Below are positions 63,898 through 64,000 of a stretch of 64,000 nt of DNA, one piece after another. The first letter of the stretch is position 1. Each line of letters begins with the position of its first letter. Below the pieces are notes generated by a model. The model was not told the origin of the DNA and did not search any database. It saw only the letters and a list, made by a program, of their open reading frames with translations. Made by a program: the position numbers and the translations under genes. The stretch is from Verrucomicrobiales bacterium. Its GTDB lineage: Bacteria > Verrucomicrobiota > Verrucomicrobiia > Verrucomicrobiales > DEV007. The stretch is taken from assembly GCA_002698785.1 (NCBI GenBank), contig PAAG01000048.1, positions 1-64,000 of the forward strand. The letters are read 5' to 3'.

Positions 63898-64000
63898 TCA
63901 CTCAGCATCGACTGTCTTCCGCAGTTTTGCGAGGCCCCTGCGGATGCGGGCTTTCACCGTACCTAATGGTTCACCAAGTTCGTTTGCAATTTCCTGCTGT
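63898..64000 (-). CDS. ECF-type RNA polymerase sigma factor, 3' end only
   Basis: The last 33 codons of a minus-strand gene that starts outside the window. The translation QQEIANELGEPLGTVKARI continues into RRGLAKLRK, the sigma-70 region 4 helix-turn-helix that reads the -35 box; the short tail after it fits an ECF sigma of the RpoE/SigW kind. Convergent with rph. Confidence 0.85.
   Translation of the reverse strand, partial: QQEIANELGEPLGTVKARIRRGLAKLRKTVDAE

Overview
The window is a stretch of a Gram-negative bacterial chromosome with moderate to high GC, most likely a marine or otherwise saline member of the Verrucomicrobiota (PVC superphylum). LpxK and an outer-membrane porin show two membranes. 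Secreted DUF1501, DUF1549/DUF1553 (planctomycete-type cytochrome) and PPC-domain proteins, an arylsulfatase, a nickel superoxide dismutase and a BCCT osmolyte carrier fit that lineage and habitat. This placement is inferred from gene content; there is no rRNA gene in the window.

Layout. 1-240: five copies of a 53-bp palindromic tandem repeat. 264-5108: a TerB-like/ABCG-type ABC protein, divergent from an orphan C39-peptidase-like membrane protein, with a palindromic AT-rich promoter between them. 5167-9375: YhaM-like HD nuclease, double-ACT regulator, UbiA prenyltransferase with an unknown partner, and a LysM protein, interrupted by two inverted-repeat elements (6881-7094 and 8601-8740). 9568-12703: BCCT carrier plus porin, followed by a decayed copy of the LysM gene's 3' end. 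12873-15935: small lipoprotein, tRNA-Gln, PhoD-like phosphatase and a ParDE-type toxin-antitoxin pair. 15939-20945: a minus-strand operon cdsA-dxr-ROK kinase-POT transporter. 21106-24805: gpmI, a sulfatase and NiSOD.

24997-42950 is the most distinctive part. Two paralogous clusters face each other. On the plus strand the order is DUF1501, DUF1549/1553 cytochrome, PPC protein. On the minus strand the same three genes are followed by a cytochrome c/WD40 protein. Matching paralogues have equal or similar lengths (837/837 and 843/843 aa). The PPC and WD40 proteins each carry a long coiled coil. A third DUF1501 gene diverges from the minus cluster. The set looks like an exported, haem-bearing, cell-surface assembly of unknown substrate.

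42989-54000: uvrC, a penicillin-binding protein, two secreted proteins, a DUF1287 protein, the minus-strand group rpmB-unknown-clpS, and glyS. 54034-58755: one very large DUF4011/SF1 helicase/Vsr-like nuclease/DUF3320 protein, the architecture of a single-gene antiviral system. 59059-63025: lpxK, a DUF456 membrane protein, and an NDH-2 dehydrogenase fused to a cyclic-nucleotide-binding domain and two CBS domains. 63127-64000: RNase PH and the 3' end of an ECF sigma factor gene running off the window.
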